Source of the DNA: Saturnia japonica
Lineage: Eukaryota; Arthropoda; Insecta; Lepidoptera; Saturniidae
Reading direction: 5' to 3'
DNA length: 64,000 bases
NCBI GenBank assembly: GCA_033032175.1
Contig: JAVKPJ010000072.1
Span: forward strand, 1-64,000
In this document: in pieces, positions 35,590 through 45,855 of the stretch
Layout of the letters: every line of letters starts with the position of its first letter
How positions within the stretch are numbered: the first letter of the stretch is position 1
The notes under the pieces: generated by a model
The model's input: the letters and a program-made list of their open reading frames with translations, nothing else
Databases searched by the model: none
What the model was told of the DNA's origin: nothing
Program-made: the position numbers and the translations under genes

Positions 35590-35598
35590 AACCTAACC
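35590..35598. repeat. Telomeric repeat remnant between T7 and T8
   Basis: AACCTAACC. Confidence 0.9.
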
Positions 35599-35623
35599 TT
35601 TTTTTTTTTTTTTTTTTTTTTTA

Positions 35624-35708
35624 CGTGGGGAAATCCTACATGGATCCGCCTCCCGAGCCGGGCAGCTCGAGAGGGGTATGTCAGACTCTTACTGACTAAA
35701 ACCCCACG
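35624..35708 (-). other. T8 3' cloverleaf
   Basis: A-type fold with closing stem CGUGGGG/CCCCACG. Arm 3 reads AUCC-AUGUA-GGAU. Confidence 0.8.
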
Positions 35709-35948
35709 GTGTTCCTCTTTCACCCATTTGGCCGGGGAGTAGGGACAGCTTGCGCATTACTTCTACTCGCCCGACGGGTGTAGGCCCCTCATAAGGGGCC
35801 ACCTTCAGCGGTCTGAGGGGTCGAGATGTGTGACACCCTCCGACGAACCTACGAGGGGCGCATCGAACACTGATGCGCCACGCCTCGGGCCTGTGCATTG
35901 GCTGCAAGGGCGAAGGACGTGCCCGCGTCCGACACCCGCAGGCCGTTT

Positions 35949-37909
35949 TTACGGCGGCAGGAGGTCATTCCTGACCCTACGCCGCCGGGTTCGTCGACCG
36001 CGGGAGGGGAGCTCTGACGTCTGCTCCCTCTCCCTCTCCGCCGCCTCCTTTGCGAGCATGACGTCCTCGCAGAATGAGGCGACGGAGTTCCACCCGCTCT
36101 CACTCGCAACCATGGACGAAACGACGGTCGGGAGTGAGAGATCGGGCCCTATAGCCGCGATGAGGTCGCGGCGTGACGAGTCCCATGCGGGACAGGCGGT
36201 CAGTGTGTGCTGCGCGTTATCGACCTCGCAGCCACAATGATGGCACCCAGTTGTTGGCTCTCGGCCTATACGACACAGGTAACTCCCGAAACATCCGTGT
36301 CCCGAGAGCACCTGCGTCAGCCGGAAGGTTAGGGTGCCGTGCCGCCTCCGTACCCACGCCGTCAAATGAGGCCTCACGGCCTCGACGGTCGTCACGCCGG
36401 CGCTGGGGTGCTCCAGTCGTCGGTCCCACTCCGCCATGACTATGATCTGGTGGAGCTCTGCCCTCCGCGCCTCGATCTCACGAGGCGCAGGTCGTATTCC
36501 TCTCTCCAACGCCTCCCCGCGCCACCTGTAGAGCGACGCGAGGGCTTCCGCCTCCAGATCCCATGGCGGAGATCCGGCCAGTAGGGAGGCTGCCTCGAAG
36601 GAGATCGTGCGATATCCCCGGGCTGCTCTGACGGCCATCGCTCTCTGCGGCTTGCGCAGAGCGGCGATATTACGGGCCGCCAGGTTCTCAGCCCACACCG
36701 GGGCCCCGTAAAGGGCCATGGACCGCACGATCCCCATGTAGAGCCTTCGGCACGCGGAATTTGGACCCCCCAGGTTGGGCAACAGCCGCGCTAACGCGGC
36801 CGCAGCGCCCATAAGACGGGGGGTCAGCTGCCTGAAGTGCTCTACAAAGTCCCATCGGCTATCCAGAACGAGTCCAAGATATTTCATATTGGACTGGATG
36901 CCGATTGGGACGCCTCCCACGATGATCTGGGACCCTCTCGGTGGCGCATTCCGAGGCCCATGGAAACACAGAGCCTCAGATTTTTGCAGCGCCACTTTTA
37001 GTCCCAGACGCCGAATCCGACCGACGACGTGTGCCACCCCAGCTGTTACCAATATCGCGGCTTCGCGGTGCGACTTAGCTCTCGACGTGACCAGTGTGTC
37101 GTCGGCATAACATACGACACTGAGGCCACGGAGGAGCGCACCGCGCAACACCCAGTCGTATCCGATGTTCCAGAGAAGAGGGCCCAAAACTGACCCTTGG
37201 GGAACACCGGATACGACGTCTCGCCGACACATTCCACTCCGACCCGGGAAGACTACATACCTCTCGGAGAGGTACGCCCCGACTATGCGGCGGAGGTAGG
37301 ACGGCACTCCGTGAAATCGGAGCGCCTCTCTAATTGTGGCCCAGGGCAAGGTGTTAAAGGCATTTGCGATGTCTAAAGACACCGCTATCACCACCTCGCC
37401 CCGAGCAATGGCCTCCTCCGCCAGACTCCTCACTTGCGCGATCGCGTCAATCGTGGAGCGCCCTCTGCGGAAACCGAACTGGTTCGACGCCAAATCCGGC
37501 CCCACGTGCGTTAAATGGCCGACGAGGCGGTTTGCAATCACTCTCTCGAAGAGTTTGCCCACCTCGTCGAGCAGCACAATGGGGCGGTACGCGGACGGCG
37601 AGTCCGCCGGGCGCCCCGGCTTTTGGAACAGGACTAGACGGCCGGTTTTCCACTTCGACGGAAACCGGCTCTGCTCCAGACACACGCTGAGGAGTCCCAA
37701 TAGTCGGGGCTCGAGGACCTCTTGGGCCAGGACCCACGCTCGACCAGGCAGGCCGTCGGGCCCTGGGGCGGTGTTTTTGGCCGCAAGGCGTTTCACCGCC
37801 GCCCTCAATTCTTCCCGGGTCACGTCGGGCACGTCGTCTCGGTCCACGTCGGGCTCGGCCGCGGGCGGAGCCATGTGGGGAGGTGAAAACTCCTCCCTGG
37901 AGGGAAACA
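35949..37909 (-). CDS. T8 ORF2 (partial), uninterrupted RT and C-terminus
   Basis: About 653 codons stay open from the gap to TAA at 35949, the longest unbroken ORF2 stretch here. It contains NTAPGPDGLPGRAW, AYRPIVLLDEVGKLFERV, FGFRRGRSTIDAI, VSLDIANAFNTLPW, GVPQGSVLGPLLWN, YADD (37098-37109), a thumb region, and the CCHC finger GCHHCGCEVDNAQHTLTACPAW. This is the best template for the family A RT. The endonuclease part is missing because of the gap. A reading frame that continues through the Ns to 38081 is an artefact joining T8 to T9. Confidence 0.92.
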
Positions 37910-38009
37910 NNNNNNNNNNNNNNNNNNNNNNNNNNNNNNNNNNNNNNNNNNNNNNNNNNNNNNNNNNNNNNNNNNNNNNNNNNNNNNNNNNNNNNNNNNN
38001 NNNNNNNNN
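37910..38009. other. Assembly gap (100 N)
   Basis: A round 100-base N run. The sequence to its right (38010-38369) repeats 37166-37526, so the two contig ends fall in similar elements. The gap must hide at least the 5' part of T8 and the 3' part of T9; its true size is unknown. Confidence 0.97.
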
Positions 38010-38369
38010 TGTTCCAGAGAAGAGGGCCCAAAACTGACCCTTGGGGAACACCGGATACGACGTCTCGCCGACACATTCCACTCCGACCCGGGAAGACTAC
38101 ATACCTCTCGGAGAGGTACGCCCCGACTGTGCGGCGGAGGTAGGACGGCACTCCGTGAAATCGGAGCGCCTCTCTAATTGTGGCCCAGGGCAAGGTGTTA
38201 AAGGCATTTGCGATGTCTAAAGACACCGCTATCACCACCTCGCCCCGAGCAATGGCCTCCTCCGCCAGACTCCTCACTTGCGCGATCGCGTCAATCGTGG
38301 AGCGCCCTCTGCGGAAACCGAACTGGTTCGACGCCAAATCCGGCCCCACGTGCGTTAAATGGCCGACGA
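38010..38369 (-). mobile_element. T9: family A fragment, 5'-truncated
   Basis: RT portion of ORF2 only (VGPDLASNQFGFRRGRSTIDAI to GVPQGSVLGPLLWN). The 5' end is cut within ORF2 (sense TT|TCGTCGGCC) next to telomeric repeats. The 3' part lies in the gap. It differs from T8 by at least one base (actgtgcgg for actatgcgg). Confidence 0.88.
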
Positions 38370-38383
38370 AACCTAACCTAACC
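38370..38383. repeat. Telomeric repeats between T9 and N2
   Basis: AACCTAACCTAACC, nearly three units. Confidence 0.9.
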
Positions 38384-38403
38384 TTTTTTTTTTTTTTTTT
38401 TCA

Positions 38404-38489
38404 GTTTGGGAAAACCCATCATGGGTACCCGCCCGCCGCGGAGGACAGCAGACGGGTTATGTGGGACTGTACCCACTAAAAACCCAAAC
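38404..38489 (-). other. N2 3' cloverleaf
   Basis: Same N-type fold as N1: closing stem GUUUGGG/CCCAAAC, arm 1 GUGGG/CCCAC. Confidence 0.78.
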
Positions 38490-38630
38490 ATCGCCTCCGG
38501 AGCGCTTGGCGTCGGGGGCACAGGAATCGCTTGCGCATTACCTCTGTGCCCACCGACAAGCGCTGCCCCCCCGAAGAGAGGCTCTCCCCACTGGGACGCC
38601 CATCACCGACCGCAGCCCCAGCCTCCGTTC

Positions 38631-38872
38631 AATTTTTTCACGAGGTTTTATTCCTCGGTGATTTTTTAAGGAGATTTTCTTCCTCCGGGTTCAGGCCCAC
38701 ACGTCCACCAGAACCCGACGCCTGGTGATTTTTTAACGAGGTTGTCTTCCTCGGTGATTTTTTAACGAGGTTTTCTTCCTCCAGGCTCCGGCCCCGCAGG
38801 ACCAGAACCCCGCCCTTGTGATTTTTTAAAGAGGTTGTCTTCCTCTCAATTTTTTAGCGAGGTTTTCTTCCT
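38631..38872 (-). repeat. N2 array of six GAGG...CCTC hairpin units
   Basis: Units of roughly 28 bp, sense GAGGAAGANAACCTCGTTAA then AAAATCAC, partly separated by 30 to 50-bp GC-rich spacers. Two units present here are missing in N1, so copy number varies. Confidence 0.75.
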
Positions 38873-39266
38873 CACGGTCGCAGAGGACAGGGAGAGCGGC
38901 ACAACGAAACACCGACACGCCTCTTCCCCTGCGACCCCACCGCGTCCGCCATCTTTTAGCGACGGTGGCGACCCCGTCGAGGCCGCGGAAGGTAGGGTGA
39001 GCGGCACAACGAAACACCGACACACCTCTCCCGCCGCGGCCTGTCTCCTTCAGCCGCGGTGCCTCCCATACGACACCGCGGCTCGCCTCAGCGGCGGTGG
39101 CGCCCATACACCACCGCAACCTACTGTTGGCCGCTTCATCCGGGCTCAAACGCCAAAAGCCCTGACTAGCAGCCTCGCCTGTGGGTTCCTCTTGGCTTCA
39201 CCGTGGGGGACCAAGTCACGGTTACTAAGCCCCCCCGCCACGACAAGGCGGGAACCCTCCGGGGGG

Positions 39267-39276
39267 AACCTAACCT
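39267..39276. repeat. Telomeric repeat remnant between N2 and T10
   Basis: AACCTAACC after the C6 tract at the N2 5' end. Confidence 0.88.
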
Positions 39277-39300
39277 TTTTTTTTTTTTTTTTTTTTTTTA

Positions 39301-39385
39301 CGTGGGGAAATCCTGCATGGATCCGCCTCCCGAGCCGGGCAGCTCGAGAGGGGTATGTCAGACTCTTACTGACTAAAACCCCACG
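39301..39385 (-). other. T10 3' cloverleaf
   Basis: A-type fold, all four helices intact. Confidence 0.8.
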
Positions 39386-39628
39386 GTGTTCCTCTTTCAC
39401 CACCATTTGGCCGGGGAGCAGGGACAGCTTACGCATTACTTCTACTCGCCCGACGGGTGTAGGCCCTCATAAGGGGCCCACCCTTCAGCGGTCTGAGGGT
39501 CGAAATGTGTGACACCCTTCGACGAACCTACGAGGGGCGCATCGAACACTGATGCGCCACGCCTCGGGCCTGTGCATTAGCTGCAAGGGCGAAGGACGTG
39601 CCCGCGTCCCACAACCCGCAGGCCGTTA

Positions 39629-42600
39629 TTACGGCGGCAGAAGGTCATTCCTACACCTGCGCCGCCGGGTTCGTCGACCGCGGGAGGGGAGCTCTGACGT
39701 CTGCTCCCTCTCCCTCTCCGCCGCCTCCTTTGCGAGCATGACGTCCTCGCAGAATGAGGCGACGGAGTTCCCACCCGCTCTCACTCGCAAACCATGGACG
39801 AAACGACAGTCGGGAGTGAGAGATCGGGCCCTATAGCCGCGATGAGGTCGCGGCGTGACGAGTCCCATGCGTGACAGGCGCAAGTGTATGCTGCGCGGTG
39901 TCGACCGCGCAGCCACAATGATGGCACCCAGTTGTTGGCTCTCGTCCTATGCGACACAGGTAACTCCCGAAACATCCGTGTCCCGAGAGCACCTGCGTCA
40001 GCCGGAAGGTTAGGGTGCCGTGCCGCCTCCGTACCCATGCCGTCAAATGAGCCTCACAGCCTCGACGGTCGTCACGCCGGCGCTGGGGTTTCTCCAGTCG
40101 TCGGTCCCACTCCGCCATGACCAGGATCTGGTGGAGCTCTGCCCTACGCGCCTCGATCTCACGAGCGCAGGCAGGTCGTAATCCTCTCTCGAACGCCTCC
40201 CCGCGCCACCTGTAGAGCGACGCGAGGGCTTCCGCCTCCAGATCCCATGGCGGAGATCCGGCCAGTAGGGAGGCCGCCTCGAAGGAGATCGTGCGATATC
40301 CCCGGGCTGCTCTGACGGCCATCGCTCTCTGCGGTTTGCGCAGAGCGGCGATATTACGGGCCGCCAGGTTCCCAGCCCACACCGGGGCCCCGTAAAGGGC
40401 CATGGACCGCACGATCCCCATGTAGAGCCTTCGACAAGCGGAATTTGGACCCCCCAGGTTGGGCAACAGCCGCGCTAACGCGGCCGCAGCGCCCATAAGA
40501 CGGGGGGTCAGCTGCCTGAAGTGCTCTACAAAGTCCCATCGGCTATCCAGAACGAGTCCAAGATATTTCATATTGGACTGGATGCCGATTGGGACGCCTC
40601 CCACGATGATCTGGGACCCTCTCGGTGGCGCATTCCGAGGCCCATGAAAACACAGAGCCTCAGATTTTTGCAGCGCCACGTTTAGTCCCAGACGCCGGAT
40701 CCGACCGACGACGTGTGCCACCCCAGCGGTTGCCAATATCGCGGCTTCGCGGTGCGACTTAGCTCTCGACGTGACCAGTGTGTCGTCGGCATAACACACG
40801 ACACTGAGGCCACGGAGGAGCGCACCGCGCAACACCCAGTCGTATCCGATGTTCCAGAGAAGAGGGCCCAAAACTGACCCCTGGGGAACACCGGATACGA
40901 CGTCTCGCCGACACATTCCACTCCGACCCGGGAAGACTACATACCTCTCGGAAGAGGTACGCGCCCGACTATGCGGCGGAGGTAGGACGGCACTCCGTGA
41001 AATCGGAGCGCCTCTCTAATTGTGGCCCCAGGGCAAGGTGTTAAAGGCATTTGCGATGTCTAAAGACACCGCTAACATCACCACCTCGCCCCGAGCAATG
41101 GCCTCCTCCGCCAGACTCCTCACTTGCGCTATCGCGTCAATCGTGGAGCGCCCTCTGCGGAAACCGAACTGGTTCGCCGCCAAATCCGGCCCCACTTGCG
41201 TTAAATGGCCGACGAGGCGGTTTGCAATCACTCTCTCGAAGAGTTTGCCCACCTCGTCGAGCAGCACAATGGGGCGGTACGCAGACGGCGAGTCCGCCGG
41301 GCGCCCCGGCTTTGGAGCAGGACTAGACGCCGTTTTCCACTTCGACTGAAACCGGCCCTGCTCCAGACACGCGCTCAGGAGTCCCAATAGTCGGGGCTCG
41401 AGGACCTCTTGGGCCAGGACCCACGCTCGACCAGGCAGGCCGTCGGCCCTGGGGCGGTGTTTTTGGCCGCGAGGCGTTTCACCGCCGCCCTCAATTCTTC
41501 CCGGGTCACGTCGGGCACTTCGTCTCGGTCCACGTAGGGCTCGGCCGCGGGCGGAGCCATGTGGGGAGGTGAAAACTCCTCCCTGGAGGGAAACAGAGCG
41601 CTCACCACCTCCTCGAGGAACTCTAACTGGAGACTCTGGGTTACCGGTGGGGCCCATTGGCGAAGTTTGCCGCGTACCATCCTGTACGGGCGGCCCCACG
41701 ATCCCGATTGAGCGTCTCCAGGAATTCCTCTCTGGCCAGAGCTTTTGCGCGCTCAATGGCCCGTCGGAGGGTGAGCTTAGCTGCTCTGTAACCCTCATGC
41801 AGCTCCGCCTCTCCGGGGCTTGCGACCTGCGAATGACGTCGTCTGCGCCTTATCCTGGTGTACTGGCGGCGCGCTGCTACGCAAAGTGCGCGCAGCTGCG
41901 CGATTTCAGCGTTCCACCAGTACACCTGGCGCTTAGCTGGACGACGCCCAACTCTCGGCATCGCCGCGTCACACATATGCGACACGGCGGCTCGCAGTCG
42001 CTCCGCCCCATCTTCGACATCGGCAGGCCTCTCAGGTGTTCCATCCATCACCCCAGGCTTGCACGATGGCGGCCTCGAGGAACACCTCGCGATCGAGGCG
42101 TCCCAGAGCCCAACGTGGACTGTCCTCCTCAGGGCCTCTCGGGACCGGTCGTCCCGAGTCTGGGTGGACACTTCGAACTGTATATAGAGATGGTCCGAAA
42201 GTGTCTCTACTACCCCCTCCAGGACTCTCCAGTCCCGAACACGGCGTGCTATTGCAGGGCTTGCGAACGATAGTCCACTATGGATTCGCCCCTGCGGTCG
42301 CACGCACGTGTTACTGGAGCCCCTGTTAAGGACGAGTAGGCCTGATGTTACGGCCCACTCTTCCAGCACCTCACCCCTATTATCCGTGGATGGGAACCCC
42401 CAGCCGTAGATTTGGCGTTGAAGTCCCCGAGGACTAGGACAGGGTGAGGGTGGCTGCCCGAACGACAGTGCCCAAATCCACCAAGAGTGCCTCAAATTCG
42501 GCAAGACTCCACCGAGGGGTGCGTACACCCCCACCACCACAAAGTCGCCGAGACGCGCCGCCACGTATCCCTGGCCCTCCTTGATGTTAGCGAAGGGCTG

Positions 42601-42794
42601 GGAACCGCGGCGGGTCGGGAAATGATGGCCACCGAGCCATCTCGATCTCCCGCCCAGTTATCTCGGGGCAGCACGAAGTATGGCTCGGCTATCACGGCGA
42701 CGCTGCTGATTGACCACTGTGCCATGCTTTGAACTAGCAGGTCCTGCGCACTGGCACAGTGGTTTAGATTCGCTTGGAGGAGACCGATGGCCAT
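39629..42794 (-). pseudogene. T10 ORF2: endonuclease-RT, frameshifted
   Basis: ATG at 42794 (MAIGLLQANLNHCASAQDLL) overlaps the ORF1 stop; TAA at 39629. The RT half is open from 40916 to 39831, with YADD at 40782-40793 and a CCHC finger GCHHCGCAVDTAQHTL that is then broken. The endonuclease and linker are split by about ten small indels. Confidence 0.88.
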
Positions 42795-42796
42795 TA
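42792..42796 (-). promoter_or_regulatory. T10 UAAUG stop-start
   Basis: Overlapping TAA and ATG as in T2 and T15. Confidence 0.85.
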
Positions 42797-44975
42797 CTGA
42801 TTGACTTCATCCATCTCCTCCGTTTGGTTCGTCGACGGCGCTACCGGAGCAGCCGACGAGGCAAGAGGCTGTGCAGGGGCTTGTCCCCTCTTCCCCCTCC
42901 TTCTCTTCTTGGGTGGCGACGACGCAACGCATGTCTTGCCGCCCACCCGGTGCCCAGCTGGTTTTACCCGCACCGGCACATATAAAACAATGCGGGTCCG
43001 CTGTGCAGCCTGCCGCCCTATGGCCGGGTTGACTGCAGCGATAGCAGAGTGCACTGCAGTCAACTTCTGATGAGCATTTTGCCCCCAGATGACCGGCCTG
43101 AAGGCAACGGAAACACCTCTGTGAGCGGGGCTGCAAGACTTTTACTCGCGCCGACACCCAACCCACCAATAGCTTACGGCCGTCGCCGAGTTTTTTGGCC
43201 ACCGTCACTGGGCACGAAAACTACGGCCGTTCCAGCCCCATTAAAGCTGGGGCGTGGATCAGTTGCCTTAACGTGCTCTGGGGGGCATTCCCAGCACGTG
43301 CAACGGCGGCAATTAGCTTCTCCACTGTAACGGAGTCATCTAGGCCCGAGATGCGCACGTCTGCACACCTCATAGGCCTGTTCACCACCGAATTCAATCA
43401 GCTGAAAGGACGCCCTAATTTTTTCTGCAAGGGCGTCTGCTTGCGGACCACTCGTTGCACCTGGAACCTCTAAGAGGGCAGCCCCTGTTGCTGCCCTTCT
43501 ATAGTTGACGCCCTCAATGCCTAGAGCGCCCAGGTCGACTTGCTCCCATGTTTTCGTTAGCACCTCCCTGTAGGTGATGCCCCTCTTCGCAGCCTCAGGT
43601 TGAAGTGTTATAACCACCGCAGTGGATTTGGAGGTGCGAAGTTTGGGGGCTCTGTTCCTTTTTGGAGGTGCTTTTGTAGCCGCCTTTTTCTATTCTTCTT
43701 CGTGGCCTTACCCCCCTTGCCTACTAAAACCCATTCTCCCTCAGAAGGTTTGGGAGTGGCCACCTTCTCACTATAGGAGGGGCGATAGGCGGGTGCAGCT
43801 GAATTGGGCCTGCTTTCCCTGTTTTCTGGTTACCTTTCTTCACAACCACTTGCTGGGACCAGGCTGCCGTGGAAGCCGAGTTTCCGGCACTCTCGTTTTC
43901 GCCGTCTGCGTAACTTTCCTATCCGCTGCTAACGGAGGGCGGAGTTGTTTTTCTGGTAGGAGTCTATCCCTCCAAGGCCTCGAAGCGAGCACTCATTATA
44001 TTAAGTATACGCTCAAATTCCCTTCAATGTCAGAACTCTCGCTCCGAGGCCTTCCTTGTTGCCGCTGAGGCAATGGTGGAAATCCTCCCTCCCCCGTGGG
44101 CTAAAGATGTTGAAGGGTCCGATCCCGTTTCCTTTGCAAAGACTGAGGAGACTTCAACTCCTGGCGATGGCTGGCGAACCTTATTTAGGTCTACCCTCAT
44201 TTCCGCGAGCTCCTTCCGGAGCTCTGCCAGTTCTTCTGCTTGTTTGGTGTTCGTTTTCCTCTAGCCTTGCGTACGCCTGCTTGGACCCTGGCCAACTCCT
44301 CGGTGGTGGTCCGACTGCGGTATTGTTCTACTGCATCCTTAATAGATACAGCCGCATCCTTGAGGGCCTTCTGGAAAGTGCCCTTTAGGTTCGCCGATTT
44401 TTTTTGCGACCTTGAGAATCACCTCCACGTCGCCCAGCACCCTTTCACTTAATTGGGAGGAGAGCTCTTCCTCCGGTGCAGTGGCAATCTCCTTAGCGGA
44501 CCTGTTGTATCGTGCCCGCGATGCCTCCTCCGCCAACTCTTCTTCAGCTGTTAGGCGAAGCAACTCCTCTTTCTTCCGGATATAATCCTCCTTCACCTTT
44601 GCCAACCCCACATATTCTCCTGTAGTTGGGGGCCGCCCCCTACCCTTTTTGGGGATAGAAACTGGCTTTGCGTCTGGTCAGCACCTCGACCTTCCTTTTC
44701 CGCCAGAAGGAGCTTGGCGGAGCGTCCTCAGCGCCAGACAGAGGGTTCTCAGACGACCCAACCGTCACCATAGAGGCCACACTTGACTCGCTACACACCG
44801 ACAATCTGTCTAGTGAAGGGTCCCTTATGATAGCCACAACGGGTTTGAATTCCCCTTCGCGACCATCCACTCTCGCCTCATACGTAACTCCACTAGTGGA
44901 GCCACCGTCCTCGTCTTTCTTAAAACTAGGTTTAATTACAATATTTACAGAGTTTTATTTTAAAAGTTGGCTCAT
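42794..44975 (-). pseudogene. T10 ORF1 (Gag), frameshifted
   Basis: Starts MSQLLK at 44975. The AT-hook-like motif (about 44628-44655), the coiled coil, the Gag core (43336-43617), and the knuckles CFRCLQAGHLGAKC, CYRCSQPGHRAAGC and CFICAGAGK are readable in separate frames. The C-terminus EEMDEVNQ runs into the UAAUG site. Confidence 0.86.
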
Positions 44976-45399
44976 TTTTGTTCCCACGATTGTGGGGGGA
45001 AGTAACAGTCCACCCAGGCAGTGCCCCCTGTGCCTGGGTAAGCCTAGCGTAACCGTCAAGAGAGTCGGCCGGTTCTCTGACGGGGGTCGCACTCGTGACT
45101 GGTCTCCCACCAGCCACGCATCCCATCGCGGTGCGCCGCCGCTTGGGATTAGGGTAATTATTTTTATAGAGGTTTTCTTCCTCGCGGTCCAGGCGGTTAA
45201 GCCAAGACCCTCGGTCCCATACGAAGCCGCGAGACGTGACCACGACACTCCGATGGGATTACGAGATCGACGGTGGCAAGCCGGACAACGTGTCCAACCT
45301 GTCCGCCCGACGGCAGTGTGAGCGCACGCCGAGCCCGCCAACAAGCCATGTCCTTCGTCAGCTCTGAGGAGCAGAGAGTAGAGAAACGAGGCCCCCCCT

Positions 45400-45477
45400 G
45401 TCAGGTATTAGCCGTCGGCCGTGAAGCGGCCGCCGTTGCCCGGGACACACCACGCGGAGGTTCCTGACTCGTGCCCC
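45400..45477 (-). ncRNA. T10 HDV-like ribozyme with covaried P1
   Basis: P1 is GGGGCAC/GUGUCCC; relative to T2, two adjacent pairs have both changed (U-A to C-G, G-C to A-U). P2 GUCAGG/CCUGAC and P4 GGCCG/CGGCC are unchanged, and J4/2 is GGCUAAU. It is preceded by CCCCCC instead of directly by TT. Confidence 0.93.
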
Positions 45478-45490
45478 GGGGGGAACCTAA

Positions 45491-45492
<2 letters not shown>
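45478..45492. repeat. C6 tract plus telomeric remnant between T10 and T11
   Basis: GGGGGG on the plus strand (C6 in the sense strand) and AACCTAACC, then the T11 poly(A). Confidence 0.85.
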
Positions 45493-45545
<53 letters not shown>

Positions 45546-45546
<1 letters not shown>

Positions 45547-45626
45547 GTGGAGAAACCCTTCATGGGTACACACCCGCCCGGGGGGACGAGTGGTTATGTG
45601 AGACTCCTACTCACTAAAACTCCACG
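45546..45626 (-). other. T11 3' cloverleaf (C type)
   Basis: Closing stem CGUGGAG/CUCCACG (one pair compensated relative to A), arm 1 GUGAG/CUCAC with loop UAGGAGU, arm 2 about 8 bp, arm 3 ACCC/GGGU. Confidence 0.8.
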
Positions 45627-45855
45627 GTGTACCATCGGCCGCCATAGTGGGACGCCGCGGGCAATGCGGTTGCAATCGGCCGCGACGCCCCGGCAGCCGG
45701 CCCAAGTCGGGCCCCGGCGCTAAAGAGAGACAGTCTGGTACAACCCCAACTGTCTCCCAGACGGCTGAACCAGTGCAATGGGAAGACGAGCCCCCCGACC
45801 CGTCTCCCCTTGGTTCAGCTAGAGCAGAGGAAGGAGGCAAAAGCGCCCCCCCTTT
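45627..45855 (-). other. T11 3' UTR
   Basis: Non-coding. It contains a GAGACAGU/ACUGUCUC stem (about 45725-45758) that corresponds, with compensated pairs, to the 11-bp stem in T15 at 59084-59116. Confidence 0.6.

Larger units (their letters stand above)
35599..37909 (-). mobile_element. T8: family A element running into the assembly gap
   Basis: 24-base poly(A), A-type cloverleaf, 3' UTR and the 3' two thirds of ORF2. The rest of its 5' side is lost in the N run. It cannot be the same copy as T9, which is truncated inside the region T8 still contains. Confidence 0.88.
38384..39266 (-). mobile_element. N2: short non-coding telomeric element
   Basis: About 880 bp, second member of the N family. 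It has poly(A), an N-type cloverleaf, six GAGG-hairpin units (N1 has four), the 25-bp direct repeat and the same 5' end with a C6 tract. No ORF like Gag or RT. A GGGUUCC/GGAACCC pairing and a CGCC/GGCG hairpin can be drawn at its 5' end, but no clear ribozyme. Confidence 0.87.
39277..45477 (-). mobile_element. T10: full-length family A element, heavily indel-damaged
   Basis: Complete outline (23-base poly(A), cloverleaf, ORF2, UAAUG, ORF1, 5' UTR, ribozyme) but with more one- to three-base insertions and losses than any other copy. Many are in or beside homopolymers or are doubled short words (for example gtactacccc, tgctgctg). That pattern looks like uncorrected long-read error. Confidence 0.9.

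Noticed and set aside
35949..38081. A continuous 710-residue ORF2 across the N run
   Set aside because: It begins in T9 and continues in T8, passing through unknown bases. The order of RT segments is duplicated, so it is not one gene.
38384..39266. Full HDV-like ribozyme at the N2 5' end
   Set aside because: A 7-bp GGGUUCC/GGAACCC pairing exists, but helix order, J1.1/4 and J4/2 do not match, and N1 breaks the pairing by one base.
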